Assembly: GCA_017511535.1 (NCBI GenBank)
Contig: JAFWJS010000051.1
Location: forward strand, 1 to 61,919
Direction: 5' to 3'
Source of the DNA: Eubacterium sp.
Lineage (GTDB): Bacteria > Bacillota > Clostridia > Peptostreptococcales > Anaerovoracaceae
Length of the DNA: 61,919 nt
Numbering within the stretch: position 1 is the stretch's first letter; each line of letters begins with the position of its first letter. A program made the position numbers and the translations under genes. The notes under the pieces are model-generated. The model was given only the letters and a program-made list of their open reading frames with translations. It did not search any database and was not told where the DNA came from. Of the stretch, positions 1 to 9,600 are shown piece by piece.

Positions 1-134
1 GAGGGGATGGCTGACTGTTTTTGTGTCGGGTGTAGTAACCCAAAAACCGCCACGCCAGGCCAACTGCTCCCATCATTATACAAAAATAAGTGCAGTGATA
101 AGAATACACTTATCAACTACACTTCTATGGTACT

Positions 135-215
135 AAAAACCGCCCTATAAGTGATTCAGCTAATTAGGACGGTTCAACCGTTATCGAAAGGCCAACCGCT
201 TAAGCGATTCCTTCT
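135..215 (-). ncRNA. candidate antisense antitoxin RNA of a type I toxin-antitoxin cassette
   Basis: A short minus-strand transcript is predicted from a well-formed promoter (TTGCAA at 244-249, 16-nt spacer, TATAAT at 222-227). It would run about 80 nt and end in a hairpin whose arms are 165-172 and 141-148 (8 bp, one G-T wobble), followed by five T's (complement of 135-139). The plus strand carries the paired blocks AAAAACCGCC and GGCCAACCGC, which I recall as the usual 3' landmarks of holin-like type I toxin cassettes in gut Firmicutes. A second, degenerate set of the same blocks lies at 42-51 and 58-67. No toxin ORF is visible, so the toxin may lie beyond the left edge or be lost. The family assignment comes from memory of the pattern, not from a search. 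Confidence 0.45.
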
Positions 216-221
216 GGCTTT

Positions 222-249
222 ATTATATCACCGGTGTTTCACATTGCAA
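222..249 (-). promoter_or_regulatory. sigma-A-type promoter for the antisense RNA
   Basis: Read on the minus strand: TTGCAA, 16 nt, TATAAT. It points away from glgP, into the 135-215 hairpin region, where no protein gene exists. Confidence 0.5.
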
Positions 250-282
250 GAATGAAAAGTGGAATATATACAGCTTTTGGAG

Positions 283-288
283 TATAAT
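283..288 (+). promoter_or_regulatory. possible -10 box of the glycogen operon promoter
   Basis: A perfect TATAAT lies 39 nt ahead of the glgP start. The -35 partner at the right distance (TGGAAT) is weak, so the promoter may need an activator or may not be the main one. Confidence 0.3.
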
Positions 289-326
289 GTTATTCAGACA
301 TTTATACTTTAATGAAAGGGAACTAT

Positions 327-2744
327 ATGATTAGAACTAAAGAAGACTTTAAAGCAGAATTCAACAACCTCTCGAGATCGATGTTCGACAGCGAGCCCGG
401 GAAGCTTGACAATGAAGATAAATTCGAGGTGCTCGCTGAGCTGATCAAGCACGAGGCAGAGATAAGAGCAGAAGCGGCTTCGGCATTTGAGCCTCCTAAG
501 AATAAAAGAGTATATTACTTCTCCATGGAATTCCTCATCGGTAAGCTCATGGAGAATTACCTGATAAATCTGGGCATCAGGAAACAGGCTGAAGAAGGCC
601 TGAAAGATTTCGGAATAGATCTGAGCAGGCTGTTTGAGATGGAACCTGAGCCGGGTCTTGGAAACGGCGGTCTCGGAAGACTGGCCGCGTGCTTCATCGA
701 CTCAATGGCAGCGCTCGGAATCCGCGGAGACGGAATGGGACTACGCTACAGATTCGGACTTTTCAGACAGAAGATCGAGAGCGGATATCAGATCGAGCTT
801 CCGGACGCCTGGCTGGACGACGGATACATCTGGGAGCGTAAAAAGGCCATCAACTCTGTTATCGTAAGATTCGGCGGCCGTGTAGACAGAAGCTACAATA
901 ACGGCAAGATGGAATACAAGCACGTGGACTACACTGAAGTCAGAGCGGTCCCGTATGATGTTCCTATCATCGGTAACAACGGTAAGGCGCTGAACCGTCT
1001 TTATCTCTGGGACGCAAAGCCAGTTCACGACACCATCGACATGAAGGCGTTCAACGAGGGCGAATACGCCAAAGCCATGAAGGAGAAGAGCGAGATCGAG
1101 GCTATCACAAGTATCCTCTATCCTGATGATTCAAACGGCATCGGCAAAAAGCTCAGGCTCAGGCAGGAATATTTCCTCGTTGCAGCCGGCATGGGCAAGA
1201 TCATAAGAAAGTACAAGCTGGAGTTCGGCGATGAAGGCCTTGAGAAGCTGCCTGACCACGTTCAGATCCACATCAATGACACACATCCGACGATGTGCAT
1301 ACCTGAGCTCATGAGGATCCTCATGGACCAGGAAGGATTTGAGTGGAACGACGCGTGGGAGATCACGAAGAAGACGATCTCATTCACGAACCACACAGTG
1401 CTTCCTGAAGCGCTGGAAAAGTGGGACATCCCGTATTTCCAGGAGCTCCTCCCGAGGATCTACATGATCATCGAAGAGATCAACAAGAGATGGCAGGAAG
1501 AGCTGCAGAAGAAGACAGAGAACTGGTACGATGTCGCCCGTGAGACGGCTCCGCTGTGGGACAATCAGGTAAGAATGGCAAACCTGTCGGTCATCGGCAG
1601 CCATTCCGTAAACGGCGTTTCCGCGCTGCACAGCGATATCCTCGTCAAATCGGTATTCAACAAGTTCTATCAGCTTGAACCGGATAAGTTCAACAACAAG
1701 ACGAACGGCATCAGTCACAGACGTTTCATGATCCAGGCGAACCCGGAGCTTGCAGAGCTCATCAACAAAACCATCGGCACCGACTGGCAGAGTGATTTTG
1801 ATCAGATCAAAAAGCTCGAGGACTTTGCTGACGACAAAGACTTCCTGGCAGAGCTCGGCGAGGTCAAGAGGGCGAACAAGCTGAGACTTGCGGAATTCAT
1901 CAGAAAGAATATGGAGATCGAAGTCGACCCTGACTCAGTGTTCGACGTACAGGTAAAGAGGATGCACGCCTACAAGAGGCAGCTCCTGAACGGATTCAAG
2001 ATCCTGGATCTGTATAACAGACTCAAGCAGAATCACGATCTTCCGATAAACAACTATACATTCATCTTCGCGGGCAAGGCGGCGCAGGGATATGCGTTCG
2101 CAAAGGAAGTCATCAAATTCATCAACAGCCTCGCTGACGTGATCAATTCCGACCCTGACGTAAACGACAGGATCAAAGTCATCTTCATCGAGAACTTCTG
2201 CGTTTCCAACGCACAGCTCATCTACCCTGCGGCTGACATAAGCGAGCAGATCTCGACAGCAGGCAAAGAAGCGAGCGGCACCGGAAACATGAAATTCATG
2301 ATGAACGGAGCAGTCACACTCGGCACGATGGACGGAGCGAATGTTGAGATCAACAGGCTGGTAGGCGACGACAACATGAAGATCTTCGGATATACCTCAG
2401 ACGAGGTAGAGAACTTCTACATGCACGGCGGATACAGCGCGAATGCTGTAGCCGAAAACGACTCGAGACTTAAATACATGACAGAACAGCTCGTGAACGG
2501 ATTCTTCAGCAAATGCGATTACAATTTCTGGGGCATCTACGATGCTCTGCTTAGATACAACGACGAGTACTTCGTGCTCGGAGATTTTGATTCATATGTG
2601 AAGGCATGGGAAGACGTCGACAGGACATACTCCGACAGAGAGAAATGGCTCAGGATGTCGCTTGCGAACATCGCGAACTCTGCGTTCTTCTCGAGCGACA
2701 GGACGATAAGAGAGTACTCGGACGACATCTGGCACGCACTATAG
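327..2744 (+). CDS. glgP: glycogen/maltodextrin phosphorylase
   Basis: Glycogen phosphorylase (GT35) releases glucose-1-phosphate from the non-reducing ends of alpha-1,4-glucan in the cytoplasm, using pyridoxal phosphate. The protein is about 805 aa, normal for the family. The N-terminal half has the glycine-rich EPEPGLGNGGLGRLAA stretch, and the C-terminal half has EASGTGNMKFMMNG with the PLP-binding lysine. A longer start at 312 exists, but GAAAGGG at 314-320 is well spaced for the ATG at 327, so I use the latter. It is the first gene of a glycogen operon with glgC, glgD, glgA and a debranching/glucanotransferase fusion, so breakdown and synthesis genes are transcribed together. The glucose-1-phosphate it makes can feed the phosphoglucomutase encoded at 17563. 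Confidence 0.96.
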   Translation: MIRTKEDFKAEFNNLSRSMFDSEPGKLDNEDKFEVLAELIKHEAEIRAEAASAFEPPKNKRVYYFSMEFLIGKLMENYLINLGIRKQAEEGLKDFGIDLSRLFEMEPEPGLGNGGLGRLAACFIDSMAALGIRGDGMGLRYRFGLFRQKIESGYQIELPDAWLDDGYIWERKKAINSVIVRFGGRVDRSYNNGKMEYKHVDYTEVRAVPYDVPIIGNNGKALNRLYLWDAKPVHDTIDMKAFNEGEYAKAMKEKSEIEAITSILYPDDSNGIGKKLRLRQEYFLVAAGMGKIIRKYKLEFGDEGLEKLPDHVQIHINDTHPTMCIPELMRILMDQEGFEWNDAWEITKKTISFTNHTVLPEALEKWDIPYFQELLPRIYMIIEEINKRWQEELQKKTENWYDVARETAPLWDNQVRMANLSVIGSHSVNGVSALHSDILVKSVFNKFYQLEPDKFNNKTNGISHRRFMIQANPELAELINKTIGTDWQSDFDQIKKLEDFADDKDFLAELGEVKRANKLRLAEFIRKNMEIEVDPDSVFDVQVKRMHAYKRQLLNGFKILDLYNRLKQNHDLPINNYTFIFAGKAAQGYAFAKEVIKFINSLADVINSDPDVNDRIKVIFIENFCVSNAQLIYPAADISEQISTAGKEASGTGNMKFMMNGAVTLGTMDGANVEINRLVGDDNMKIFGYTSDEVENFYMHGGYSANAVAENDSRLKYMTEQLVNGFFSKCDYNFWGIYDALLRYNDEYFVLGDFDSYVKAWEDVDRTYSDREKWLRMSLANIANSAFFSSDRTIREYSDDIWHAL

Positions 2745-2782
2745 CCCATTTTCCCCAGCTTCAGCTGGTTTGGACAAATGGG
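2745..2782 (+). other. intercistronic hairpin between glgP and glgC
   Basis: CCCATTT (2745-2751) pairs with AAATGGG (2776-2782), with an inner CCAGC-TTCA-GCTGG stem at 2755-2768. There is no T-run, so it is more likely an mRNA-stability or processing element than a terminator. GCGAA repeated three times follows at about 2786-2801. Confidence 0.4.
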
Positions 2783-2879
2783 ACAGCGAAGCGAAGCGAA
2801 GGAGTGAACGCCAGTGAACAATAGCGTCTGTGCTATCAGGCGCTTCGGTAATATATATACTATCTAAGGAGGCATTTTG

Positions 2880-4010
2880 ATGAAGAAAAAGAAATGCATT
2901 GCGATGCTCCTCGCCGGCGGTCAGGGGACCAGGCTGGGGAAGCTTACTTCAAGCATCGCGAAGCCGGCAGTATCGTTTGGAGGGAAATACCGTATCATCG
3001 ATTTCGGCCTTTCAAACTGCACCAATTCCGGCATTGACACAGTTGGTATCCTGATCCAGTATAAGCCTCTTGTACTCAACCAGTACGTGGGGACAGGAGA
3101 GGCGTGGGACCTCGCGGTGTCGGACGGAGGAGTGCATATCCTGCCGCCGTATGCGGGAGAGAAAGGCGGCGAATGGTACGAAGGTACAGCCGACGCCATT
3201 TACCACAACATCGACTTTATCGATATGTATGAGCCGGAAAACGTACTCATTCTCTCAGGCGACCATATCTACAAGATGGACTACAACAAGATGCTTGAGG
3301 AGCACGAAGCGCATAACGCTGACCTTACGGTATCTGTTATCGAAGTGCCGTGGGAGGAAGCCAGCAGGTTCGGTATCATGACGGCTGACAAAGAGGACCG
3401 TATAACCAAGTTCTCCGAGAAGCCGAAAGAGCCTGACAGCAACCTTGCTTCGATGGGGATCTACATCTTCTCCTGGAAAGCATTCAGAGAAGCTTTGCTC
3501 GAGGATCATGATGACAGCAGATCGACTCATGACTTCGGTAACGACCTCATCCCGAAGATGCTCGCGAAGCAGCAGAAGATATTCGTATACAGGTTCAAGG
3601 GCTACTGGCGCGATGTAGGAACAGTGCAGAGCTACTACGACAGCCAGATGGACCTGATGGACAATATCGACAATATCAACGTGTTCACTGAGAACAACAA
3701 GGTGTTCTCCAACTCCAATATATATCCGCCTCAGTACATCGGTCCTGACGCAAACGTATCCAACTCGCTGATCAGCAATGGATGCAGAGTATACGGATCA
3801 GTACGTCATTCGATCCTTGGATCCGGCGCGGTAATAGCCGAGGGCGCTGTAGTAGAAGATTCAATAGTGCTTCCTAACGCTTTCGTCGGCCGTGACTGTC
3901 ACATCACCAGAGCGATCGTGAATGAAGGATCCACAGTGGAAGACAGAAACGATGTCGGGTCCAGAGACGGTGAAATAGAAGTATTCGGCGACGCCAAACT
4001 GTCAGTATAG
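2880..4010 (+). CDS. glgC: glucose-1-phosphate adenylyltransferase, catalytic subunit
   Basis: ADP-glucose pyrophosphorylase makes ADP-glucose from ATP and glucose-1-phosphate, the committed step of bacterial glycogen synthesis. The 376-aa protein begins with the nucleotidyltransferase signature [10 protein letters not shown] (residues about 12-21). It also has [10 protein letters not shown] in the middle of the sugar-nucleotide-binding fold and a C-terminal left-handed beta-helix region (hexapeptide-like repeats such as [14 protein letters not shown]). AAGGAGG at 2866-2872 sits 7 nt before the ATG at 2880; an upstream TTG would add only one residue. glgD follows after 13 nt, as is usual in Bacillota, where GlgC and GlgD form a heterotetramer. 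Confidence 0.96.
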   Translation: MKKKKCIAMLLAGGQGTRLGKLTSSIAKPAVSFGGKYRIIDFGLSNCTNSGIDTVGILIQYKPLVLNQYVGTGEAWDLAVSDGGVHILPPYAGEKGGEWYEGTADAIYHNIDFIDMYEPENVLILSGDHIYKMDYNKMLEEHEAHNADLTVSVIEVPWEEASRFGIMTADKEDRITKFSEKPKEPDSNLASMGIYIFSWKAFREALLEDHDDSRSTHDFGNDLIPKMLAKQQKIFVYRFKGYWRDVGTVQSYYDSQMDLMDNIDNINVFTENNKVFSNSNIYPPQYIGPDANVSNSLISNGCRVYGSVRHSILGSGAVIAEGAVVEDSIVLPNAFVGRDCHITRAIVNEGSTVEDRNDVGSRDGEIEVFGDAKLSV

Positions 4011-4023
4011 GAAGGAGGACAAG

Positions 4024-5127
4024 ATGAAAACCATAGGACTTATTTCAGCCACATATACCGGAAACGGCTTCGGCGGACTGACTAAAGACAGAACTCTTGC
4101 CTCACTTCCATTCTGCGGAAGATACAGGCTCATTGACTTTGCTCTTTCCAACATGGTCAATTCAGGCATACAGACAGTCGGCGTAATCACGCCATACAAT
4201 TCGGGCTCGCTTATCGACCACATCGGAACAGGTAACCCGTGGGCTCTCGACAGAAAGAACGGAGGACTGTTCCTGATGCCGGGATCGATCTACGGCGTGC
4301 AGACAGGCGAGAGCAGATTCCTCATGCGCGACATACTGGAGAACAAGAGATTCCTGGAAAGGGACGATGCGGATTATGTGATCGTAACAGGAAGCAGCGA
4401 CGTGTACAACATGTCGTTCGAGCCGCTCATCAAAAAACATCATGAGTCGGGCAAGCCGGTCACAGCCGTATACATGAAGGTGCCAAGAGGCGAGAAGTAT
4501 AACGGATATTTCTTTGATCTTGACGATGAGGGAAATGTTACAGCCATCAAGAGCAAAGCCTCCGGCTGGGCCAATTACTTCATGGAATGTTTCATCATAG
4601 ACAGACAGTATATGCTTGACTTCCTTGGATGGTTCGGAGCGCTTGAATATATGGACATATTCCAGCTTATGAAGAAGAACCTCAATAATATCGAGATGGA
4701 TACCTACGAATTCAAAGGCTACCTCGGCAAGGTCGGCAATACACAGGACTACCTCAAGGTAAGCCAGGACATGTGTGTCCATGAGATCAGGAACGAAGTG
4801 TTCAACAACAAAGAGAGGATGATCTACACCAAGACGCAGGATGAGGCGCCTGCATTCTTCACTCCTGGGTCAGACGTCAGGAATTCCATCATTTCCACCG
4901 GCTGCCAGGTCGAGGGAACTGTAGAAAACAGTATCATCTTCAGAAATGTGAACATCGGCAAAGGCGCCGTAGTAAAGAACAGCATCATCATGATGCATGT
5001 GGATATCGGAGACGGCGCGATGCTCGATAACGTGGTGGCAGACAAGTACGTCCAGATCAGCGACAGAGTCAAGATCGAAGGCGACGAAGGCGAGCCTGTC
5101 ATCATCTATAAAGATATGAAGATCTAA
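4024..5127 (+). CDS. glgD: glucose-1-phosphate adenylyltransferase regulatory subunit GlgD
   Basis: GlgD is a GlgC paralogue that modulates GlgC activity in Bacillota. The 367-aa protein has the same two-domain plan: a nucleotidyltransferase fold (LPFCGRYRLIDFALSNMVNSG near residues 31-51) and a C-terminal beta-helix with hexapeptide repeats. The catalytic GGxGTRL loop of GlgC is replaced at its N-terminus by YTGNGFGGLTKDRTLAS, so it is probably non-catalytic or weakly catalytic. It has a strong GGAGG site and lies 13 nt after glgC, which fits co-translation and complex assembly. Confidence 0.93.
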   Translation: MKTIGLISATYTGNGFGGLTKDRTLASLPFCGRYRLIDFALSNMVNSGIQTVGVITPYNSGSLIDHIGTGNPWALDRKNGGLFLMPGSIYGVQTGESRFLMRDILENKRFLERDDADYVIVTGSSDVYNMSFEPLIKKHHESGKPVTAVYMKVPRGEKYNGYFFDLDDEGNVTAIKSKASGWANYFMECFIIDRQYMLDFLGWFGALEYMDIFQLMKKNLNNIEMDTYEFKGYLGKVGNTQDYLKVSQDMCVHEIRNEVFNNKERMIYTKTQDEAPAFFTPGSDVRNSIISTGCQVEGTVENSIIFRNVNIGKGAVVKNSIIMMHVDIGDGAMLDNVVADKYVQISDRVKIEGDEGEPVIIYKDMKI

Positions 5128-5166
5128 ACGCGAGGATGAGGACATTCCAGCAAAGGAGAAACAGTT

Positions 5167-6618
5167 ATGTCAAATAATGATAAAACCAAAGTCCTGTTTG
5201 CGGCTTTCGAATGTGCGCCGTTCCTGAAGACCGGCGGACTGGGCGACGTAGCGGGAGCGCTTCCGGCGGCTCTTAAGTCAGATGATACAGACTGCAGGGT
5301 GATCCTCCCTCTGCTGAGCCAGATCCCGGCTGAGTATAAGGAGAAGATGCAGTATGTGGAGAATTACTATGTGGATCTCGGCTGGAGAAGCCAGTACTGC
5401 GGACTTTTCACACTGCGTAAGGGCGGCGTGATGTATTATTTCCTGGATAATGAGTATTACTTCAAGAGAGCGGGGATATACGGTGAGTTCGACGACGGCG
5501 AGCGTGTGGCCTTCTTCTCAAAGGCAGTCCTTGAAACGGTAAGGCACATATGCGGAACTTTCGCGCCGGATATAATCCACGCGAATGACTGGCATACGGC
5601 TTTGATCCCTGTGTTCCTGAGAGAACAGTATAACGGAGATCCGCTGTATGACCACATCAAGACAGTCTTTACGATACATAACCTCAAATTCCAGGGACAG
5701 TATAATCCAATGATGACAGGAGAAGTGCTCGGTCTTGCGGGCACCCCGGCAGAGGGACAGATGTGCCACGACGACGCGGTCAACTTCCTGCAGGGAGCTG
5801 TGATCTACGCTGATGCGGTAACGACGGTAAGCCCGACATACGCAGACGAGATATGCGGACAGGGCTGCGGCGAGGGACTCGAGGGACTGTTCCAGTCGAG
5901 ACGCTACAAGCTCTCCGGTATCATCAACGGTATCGACAGAAAGTCGTATGACCCTGAGACTGACAAAGCCATCGCGGTCAATTATAACGCCGACACACTG
6001 GATAAGAAGGAAGAAAACAAGCTCGCTCTTCAGAGAGAGATGGGTCTGTTCGAGGATCCGGACTGTCCGGTATTCGCAATGGTCGGAAGACTTACAAAAC
6101 AGAAGGGAGCTAATCTTCTGACAGATCTGCTTCCGGAGTTCATGCACAGATATATGCAGGTGGTAGTGCTTGGTACGGGTGAAAGCGAATATGAACAGGC
6201 GCTCGGATCGTTCGCATATACCAGCGGAGGCAAGATCTCGGCGAGGATCGCCTTTGATGAAGGCCTTGCCAGAAGGATCTACGCAGGCGCGGACGTGTTC
6301 ATGATGCCTTCTGAGTTCGAACCTTGCGGGCTCGCCCAGATGATAGCGATGAGATACGGGACGCTTCCTCTGGTCAGAGAGACGGGCGGACTGAAGGATA
6401 CTGTCACAGGTTACTGGGATGCAGGTGAGCACGCGAACGGGTTCTCGTTCAAGAACTTTGATACCATAGGTCTCAGGAACTGCACGGACCTGGCGCTTGA
6501 TCTTTGGTTCAACCATAAGGACACATGGAGAAAGCTCCAGAGAAACGCTGTATCCATGGATTACAGCTGGGACGCGTCAGCAGAAGAATACCGTAACCTG
6601 TACAGATCACTACTTTAA
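5167..6618 (+). CDS. glgA: glycogen synthase (ADP-glucose)
   Basis: GT5 glycogen synthase adds glucose from ADP-glucose to the growing alpha-1,4-glucan chain. At 483 aa it is full length. The N-terminal ADP-glucose-binding motif KTGGLGDVAGALP is at about residues 20-32, and the C-terminal SEFEPCGLAQ carries the conserved glutamate of retaining GT-B transferases. The start is set by AAAGGAG shortly before the ATG. It lies 39 nt after glgD and 2 nt before the amylase/glucanotransferase fusion, so it belongs to the same operon. A branching enzyme (GlgB), which would normally act on its product, is not encoded in the window. Confidence 0.96.
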   Translation: MSNNDKTKVLFAAFECAPFLKTGGLGDVAGALPAALKSDDTDCRVILPLLSQIPAEYKEKMQYVENYYVDLGWRSQYCGLFTLRKGGVMYYFLDNEYYFKRAGIYGEFDDGERVAFFSKAVLETVRHICGTFAPDIIHANDWHTALIPVFLREQYNGDPLYDHIKTVFTIHNLKFQGQYNPMMTGEVLGLAGTPAEGQMCHDDAVNFLQGAVIYADAVTTVSPTYADEICGQGCGEGLEGLFQSRRYKLSGIINGIDRKSYDPETDKAIAVNYNADTLDKKEENKLALQREMGLFEDPDCPVFAMVGRLTKQKGANLLTDLLPEFMHRYMQVVVLGTGESEYEQALGSFAYTSGGKISARIAFDEGLARRIYAGADVFMMPSEFEPCGLAQMIAMRYGTLPLVRETGGLKDTVTGYWDAGEHANGFSFKNFDTIGLRNCTDLALDLWFNHKDTWRKLQRNAVSMDYSWDASAEEYRNLYRSLL

Positions 6619-6620
6619 GC

Positions 6621-9600
6621 ATGAATATATACCATAATTCTAGAGAAAAACAATACAGAACTCCGTTCGGCGCTGTCCGGACGGGTGAAGAGATCACGCT
6701 TTCTGTCGATGTCACTGGAAGTGACGCCGGGGAAGCGTTTCTTCAATTAAAGGAAGGCGACGAGGGGACGTACGCCAATATCCGCATGACAGAAATGCCT
6801 GCAGAGTTTTGCGGTGATGCGGCTCAGGAGGCTCCGGCGGAAGAGGTGACACACAGATACTCTGTTAAGATAACGGCGCCGGATACGCCGTGCCTACTCG
6901 GGTACCGCTTCAGGATAGTTCTCAGGCAGGATGAAAAGGTCAGTCCTGTATATTACTGCAACAATCAGGAAGCACTTGGCGGAGAGGGCCAGACGATCAG
7001 CACGAGCGGCGAGCTCATCCCATACCAGATCACGGTATACAGGAGATCTGAAGCTCCTGAATGGTATAAGAACGGGATAGTATATCAGATCTTTCCGGAC
7101 AGGTTCGCAAGAGACGACGGCTGGAAGGGGCGCTGTGAAGAGGCAAACAAGGTTGTTAACGACCGCCGCGCAGACATAAGGCGCGTCATCGAAGAAGACT
7201 GGGACAAGCCGGCAAAGTACGTACGTGACGACAGCGGCAGGGTCGTCGAATGGTCGTTCTACGGCGGCAGCTTCAAAGGCATAAAAAGCAGGCTCGGCTA
7301 TCTCAGGTCTCTTGGAGTCACTGCCATCTACCTGAATCCGATATTTGAGGCGACTTCGAACCACAGGTACGATACGGCGGATTATATGAGAGTCGATCCT
7401 GCGCTCGGGACTGAACAGGATTTCACCGACCTCGCAAAAGAGGCGAAAGAACAGGGGATCAGGCTGATACTTGACGGCGTCTTCAGCCACACTGGCGCGG
7501 ACAGCGTGTACTTCGACAGGTTCGGGAATTATCCTTCCGGCTCTGTGGAAAAGATCCCCGGAGCCTACGGTAATCTGGATTCTCCATACCGCAGCTGGTA
7601 CAAGTTCGACGATTCAGAAAAGTGCGGCTACAGGTCATGGTGGGGCGTAGACAACCTTCCGGAAGTGAACGAAGAGGATCCGGGATACAGATCATACATA
7701 CTCGGGAGTACAGCTTCCGATTCCGAAGGCGTAGTGCCTCACTGGCTTAAGCTAGGCGCGTCAGGCTGGCGTCTCGACGTAGCGGACGAACTTCCGGATT
7801 CCTTTATTAAATCAATCAGGACCGCAGTAAAAAACACTGACCCCGACGCTCTCCTGATAGGAGAAGTATGGGAAGACGCTTCTAATAAGATAAGCTACGG
7901 AGAAAGAAGACAGTATTTCGCGGGAGACGAGCTGGATGGGACGATGAACTATCCGTTCAGATCGATCCTGCTCGACTACATAAACTATTCGATAAGTTCA
8001 GGTAAAGCAGGAGACAGGCTGATGAGCCTTGCCGAGAATTATCCGGGAGAGAACTTCTATTCTGCTCTGAACTTGATAGGAAGCCATGACCGTGAGCGTA
8101 TCATGACCATGATGGCGGGTGAACAGGACAGAAGATCAGCCGGAAGCAAAGTGAGGATGCTCTCTGCGCTCCAGTATGCTCTTCCGGGAGTGCCGTGCAT
8201 ATATTATGGAGACGAAGCCGGCATGACAGGAGGAGCGGACCCTGAAAACAGAAGCTGCTACCCATGGGGACACGAGGATGAAGGACTGAGGTTCCACTAT
8301 CGTATGCTCGGATTGATATATGACGAGCACCCGGTGCTTAAAAGTGGAAGCTTCGAGATGCTTTCGGGAAGTGAAGGCCTTACCGTCAATGACCCGGACA
8401 GCCCTGCAACGGCTGATGATGTGCTCGCGTTCGTCAGAAAGAATGAGGCCGAGCGCATACTGGTGCTCGTCAACAGGAGCTATGGACCGGCCGAAGTCAG
8501 ATTTGACGGCTTCGACGGATTGAAATGCGGCTATGCGATCGATCTTCTTACCTCGGAAGAACTGCCTGTTGAAGATGGCATGCTCAACAAGGTACACATG
8601 GACAGTCTTTCAGTCAGATTGATCTGTATGCTGGACGAGCCGCCGGAAAAAGAAGAACTTGGGAGGAATGCAGGCGTTATCTGCCACCTGACATCACTGG
8701 GTGAGCAGCCGCTCGGGAAAAAGGCAAGGAATTTTGTCGACTTTCTGGCAGACGCCGGCTTCGGAGTATGGCAGGTCCTGCCGCTGAACCCTCCGGGACT
8801 CGGAGATTCTCCGTATGACAGTGCCTCTGCTTTTGCGGGCGATACAAGACTGATAAACAGAAATGAGATACCAGACGATGAGGACTTTGATGAGTTCTGC
8901 AGCGATAACGCATGGTGGCTCCGCGGGTACGTCGCATACACTCTTATCAGAAAAATGCAGGGTGGAAAGCCGTGGTACGACTGGCCGGATGAGTTCCGGC
9001 TGGCAGATCCGGAAGCGGCGTTCGCATATGTATATTCCGAGGATCGCGAGGAGGCGGACCGCCTGATGCACGACCAGTATCTGTTCTATGAGCAGTGGAC
9101 GTATCTGAAAGAGTATGCAAACAGCCGCGGAATACGCATCATGGGTGATATACCCATGTATATGGCGGCCGACAGTGCGGATGTCTGGGCGAACAGAAAT
9201 GAATTCCTGCTCGATGAGAACGGCAGGCTGAAAGTCCACGCCGGGGTGCCGCCTGACTATTTCAGTAAAGACGGCCAGGACTGGGGCAATCCTTTGTATG
9301 ACTGGGTGCGTATGAAGGAAAACGGCTACGACTGGTGGATGAAACGGCTCAGGCAGTGCGCGGAGAGGTTCGACATTCTCAGGATCGACCATTTCAGAGG
9401 ACTTTCGGAATATTATGCGATACCTGAAGGCGAGAAGCCTGCAAAAGGGATGTGGCAGCACAGCGCGGGACTTGATTTCATCAGGGCGGCGAAAAAGATG
9501 CTCGCTGACGAGAGGACCGGCATGAAACTCCTTGCTGAAGACCTGGGATTTCTCGATGCGGGCGTATATGATCTGCTTAAGCTGACAGGACTTCCGGGGA

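Noticed and set aside
7-150. A 47-codon plus-strand ORF at the left edge
   Set aside because: It runs through both antisense-like blocks, has no ribosome site visible, and its predicted peptide is polar, unlike the hydrophobic holin-like toxins.
5518-6516. A 332-codon minus-strand ORF inside glgA
   Set aside because: It lies entirely opposite a well-recognised gene, has no family features, and long antisense frames are common in this codon usage.
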